Source: DATNBU01 sp964476185
GTDB taxonomy: Bacteria; Desulfobacterota; Binatia; UBA1149; CAITLU01
Direction: 5' to 3'
Length of the DNA: 5,595 bases
NCBI GenBank assembly: GCA_964476185.1
Contig: CAYYZO010000143.1
Span: forward strand, 1-5,595
The notes below the pieces were generated by a model that was not told the DNA's origin, made no database searches, and worked only from the letters and a program-made list of their open reading frames with translations. The translations under genes were made by a program, and so were the position numbers. Of the stretch, positions 3,673 to 5,595 are shown one piece after another; the stretch's first letter is position 1, and the number at the start of each line of letters is the position of its first letter.

Positions 3673-5295
3673 TCAGCGCCCGCGGGGCGCCTTCCCCCAG
3701 CCGCCGCCGCCTGGCGTCGCTATGACGATGCGTTCCCCGGGCGCGAGCGTCATCGAGCTCTTCGCGTCGATCCGCCGCTTCCGCCCGCGGGCGTCCACGA
3801 CTTCGTCCCGGCCCGGGGCGCCGTCGCCGCCGCCCGCGAGCCCCCACGGGCCGCGCTCGCGCCGCTCGGCCAGCAGCGTGACCTCGCTTTCCGCCAGCAC
3901 TTCGACTTCGCGGACGATGCCGTCGCCGCCGCGATGACGGCCCTTGCCGCCCGAGCCGCGTCGCACGGCGTAGCGGTGCACGCGCAGGGGATAGTAGGCC
4001 TCGAGCACCTCGACCGGCGTGTTCCAGGTGTTCGTCATGTGCGTCTGCATCGCGCTCGCGCCGTCGCCGCGCGGGCCGGCGCCGCAGCCGCCGCCGACGG
4101 TCTCGTAGTAGGAGAAGTGCCGGGCGCGCACGCGGTCGTAGCCGCCGAGAGCGAGGTTGTTCATCGTGCCGCAGCTCGCGGCCGGCACGCGGTCCGGCAG
4201 CGCCCGCGCGAGGGCGCGCAGCACGACGTCGACGATGCGCTGCGAGGTCTCGACGTTGCCGCCCGCCACCGCCGACGGGAAGCGGCAGTCGACGATGCTG
4301 CCGGGCCGCGTCGCGATCTTGACCGGCCGCATCATGCCGGCGTTGGCGGGCACCTCGCGCCCGGCCACGCAGGCGATCGCGTAGAAGACGGCCGACGTCG
4401 TGATCGCGAGGTTCGCGTTGACGGGCCCGCGCACCTGGTCGCCGCTTTCGCGGAAGTCGAACTCGAGGCGGCGGCCGCGCCGCTCGATCGCGACCCGGAT
4501 CGGGATGTCGAGCGCGCCCGCGCCGTCGCCGTCGAGGAAGTCCTCGGCGACGTGGCGTCCCCCGGGGAAGCGCGTGAGCAGCGCGTCCACGAGCCGGTGC
4601 GAGTAAGCCTGCAATTCCTTCATCGCGACGGCGACGTCGCGCTCGCCGAAGCGCCGGACCAGCTCGAGCGTGCGCGCCGCCCCGGCCCGCAGCGCCGCGA
4701 CCTGCGCCTCGAGGTCGCCGAGCCGTTCCTCGGGAACGCGCGTGTTCGCGAGGAACAGCTCGCGCGTCTCGCGAACCCACTCGCCGCCGCGCAGCAGGTG
4801 CACCGGCGGGATGCGCAGGCCCTCCTGGTGGATGTCGGTCGCGAGCGCCATCGACCCGGGCTTGCCGCCGCCGATGTCGGCGTGGTGCGCGCGGTCGGCC
4901 ACGTACGCGAACGGGCGCCGGCCCCGTTCCGTGAACACCGGCGCGACCAGCGTGACGTCCGGCAGGTGCGTGCCGCCGGCGTAGGGGTCGTTGAGGATCA
5001 CGACGTCGCCGCGCTCCAGCGTCGTGCGCTCGAGCGCCGCCGCGACCGCGAGCGGAGTCGAACCGAGGTGCACGGGGATGTGCGCGGCGTGCGCGACCAT
5101 GTCGCCGTCCGCGTCGAACAGCGCGCACGAGAAGTCGCGCCGCTCCTTGATGTTCGGCGACATCGACGCCGACTGCAGCACGACGCCCATCTCCTCGCTG
5201 ATGCCGGTCAGGCGGTTCGCGAACAGCTCGAGGTCGACGGCGGAGAGCCGGGGCATCGCGGCGTCCTTCCCCGGTTTCGTTGCCCGGGCCTTCAT
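3673..5295 (-). CDS. hyuB: Hydantoinase B / oxoprolinase-type subunit (HyuB)
   Basis: This is the beta subunit of the HyuA/HyuB group (N-methylhydantoinase, 5-oxoprolinase, caprolactamase and acetone/acetophenone carboxylase relatives), which use ATP to open or carboxylate amide or ketone substrates in the cytosol. The 540-aa product is full length. Motifs: NIKERRDFSCALFD (residues 48-61), HIPVHLGS (72-79), GDVVILNDPYAGGTHLPDVT (96-115), RAHHADIGG (135-143), RVPAASCGTMNN (369-380), ETVGGGCGAGPRGDGASAMQ (398-417) and a C-terminal TPGGGGWG. Asp54, His110, Asp113 and His137 lie in the segments that hold the metal in characterised relatives. The ATG at 5295 is chosen for its GGAGG 9 nt upstream and its ATGA overlap with hyuA. 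Met14 (MPRLSAVDLELF) also follows a purine-rich GGGGAAGGA, fits the family N-terminus, and is a real alternative. Substrate cannot be told from sequence. Confidence 0.95.
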   Translation of the reverse strand: MKARATKPGKDAAMPRLSAVDLELFANRLTGISEEMGVVLQSASMSPNIKERRDFSCALFDADGDMVAHAAHIPVHLGSTPLAVAAALERTTLERGDVVILNDPYAGGTHLPDVTLVAPVFTERGRRPFAYVADRAHHADIGGGKPGSMALATDIHQEGLRIPPVHLLRGGEWVRETRELFLANTRVPEERLGDLEAQVAALRAGAARTLELVRRFGERDVAVAMKELQAYSHRLVDALLTRFPGGRHVAEDFLDGDGAGALDIPIRVAIERRGRRLEFDFRESGDQVRGPVNANLAITTSAVFYAIACVAGREVPANAGMMRPVKIATRPGSIVDCRFPSAVAGGNVETSQRIVDVVLRALARALPDRVPAASCGTMNNLALGGYDRVRARHFSYYETVGGGCGAGPRGDGASAMQTHMTNTWNTPVEVLEAYYPLRVHRYAVRRGSGGKGRHRGGDGIVREVEVLAESEVTLLAERRERGPWGLAGGGDGAPGRDEVVDARGRKRRIDAKSSMTLAPGERIVIATPGGGGWGKAPRGR

Positions 5296-5595
5296 CGTTT
5301 CCTTCCTCCCGAGCGGCTCACGGCCTCGCGCGGCAGGAGCCGCAGGTTGCCGGCGGCGTCGACCGTGCAGGACCAGTCCGGCGCGACGACGGTGGTCGAG
5401 CTGTACTCGACGACGATCGCCGGTCCGTCGATGCGCTGTCCCGGCGCGAGCGTCTCGCGGTCGTGGATCGGCGTGGCGCGCGCGCGGCCCGCGAACGTGA
5501 CCGGCGCGGTCGCGATCGGCGCCGGGCCGCGCCGCGACGCCGTCCGCCGGCGCTTGGCGGCGGAGGCGCGCGGCGCGCGGCCGTGGCGGGCGACG
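5292..5595 (-). CDS. hyuA: Hydantoinase A / oxoprolinase-type subunit (HyuA), C-terminal 100 residues
   Basis: The minus-strand frame is open from the window edge to a TGA at 5294-5292 and encodes the last 100 residues of the alpha subunit; the rest lies beyond the window. The recognisable part is the family's C-terminal beta-rich end. TPIHDRETLAPGQRIDGPAI corresponds to the common TP-x-Y-D-R-x-x-L-x-x-G-x-x-x-x-GPAI, followed by VVEYSSTTVVAPDWSCTVDA and GNLRL. A basic, Arg/Ala-rich stretch (KRRRTASRRG) lies upstream and may be a linker. The HyuA subunit carries the ATP-binding actin-like fold and works with HyuB as a heteromeric complex. Its stop overlaps the hyuB start as ATGA, so translation is coupled and subunit amounts are probably matched. 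The identification rests on this tail plus its neighbour. Confidence 0.88.
   Translation of the reverse strand, partial: VARHGRAPRASAAKRRRTASRRGPAPIATAPVTFAGRARATPIHDRETLAPGQRIDGPAIVVEYSSTTVVAPDWSCTVDAAGNLRLLPREAVSRSGGRKR
5305..5310 (-). promoter_or_regulatory. Ribosome binding site for hyuB inside the hyuA end
   Basis: On the minus strand GGGAGG is followed by 9 nt and the hyuB ATG at 5295. It is embedded in the last codons of hyuA. This favours the upstream start over the in-frame ATG 39 nt further in, though that one also has a purine-rich site. Confidence 0.65.

Noticed and set aside
3617..5128. A 503-residue minus-strand open frame overlapping hyuB
   Set aside because: It is extremely Arg/Ala/Gly-rich with no motif, lies out of frame within hyuB, and is the usual by-product of high-GC coding DNA.

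Overview
This is a high-GC bacterial window (well above 65% G+C by eye, with strong G/C third-position bias). It holds housekeeping and accessory genes from an ordinary chromosome. There are no transposases, integrases, phage genes, CRISPR repeats or tRNA/rRNA genes. The yggS-proC-yggU order, the serine-tailed FmdB zinc ribbon, a PhaF-like phasin and an HyuA/HyuB pair would fit a deltaproteobacterial, myxobacterial or similar lineage, but the taxon cannot be fixed from this sequence.

Plus strand, left part (1-1962): the C-terminal part of a YggS/PLPBP protein, whose 5' end is lost or disrupted near the window edge. It is followed by proC (last step of proline synthesis) and a DUF167/YggU protein 5 nt after proC; these look like one operon. 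A promoter-like TTGACA/TAGCTT pair overlaps the yggU stop codon and should drive fmdB, a small zinc-ribbon regulator-like protein, through a leader that can form two hairpins.

Plus strand, middle (1963-3663): a 466-nt gap with a strong hairpin after fmdB and a second promoter-like element, then a 174-aa coiled-coil phasin-like protein with a near-ideal ribosome binding site. Behind it lies a 383-nt gene-free stretch that is unusually rich in nested inverted repeats. It contains a rod-like fold of about 41 possible base pairs over 110 nt, two further hairpins, a good intrinsic terminator with a GCAA loop and six T, and a second perfect 16-bp hairpin. A third promoter-like element then sits so close to a 108-aa exported protein gene that its mRNA would be almost leaderless.

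Minus strand, right part (3673-5595): hyuB, complete, and the C-terminal end of hyuA, overlapping by ATGA. They encode the two subunits of an ATP-dependent hydantoinase/oxoprolinase-type enzyme. The hyu operon converges on the small exported protein gene with only 9 nt between stop codons.

The signals most worth a second look are the structured RNA-like region after the phasin gene, the recurrent TTGAC-N16-18-TAG promoter architecture with a near-leaderless case, and the damaged yggS 5' end. I see no clearly new multi-gene system.
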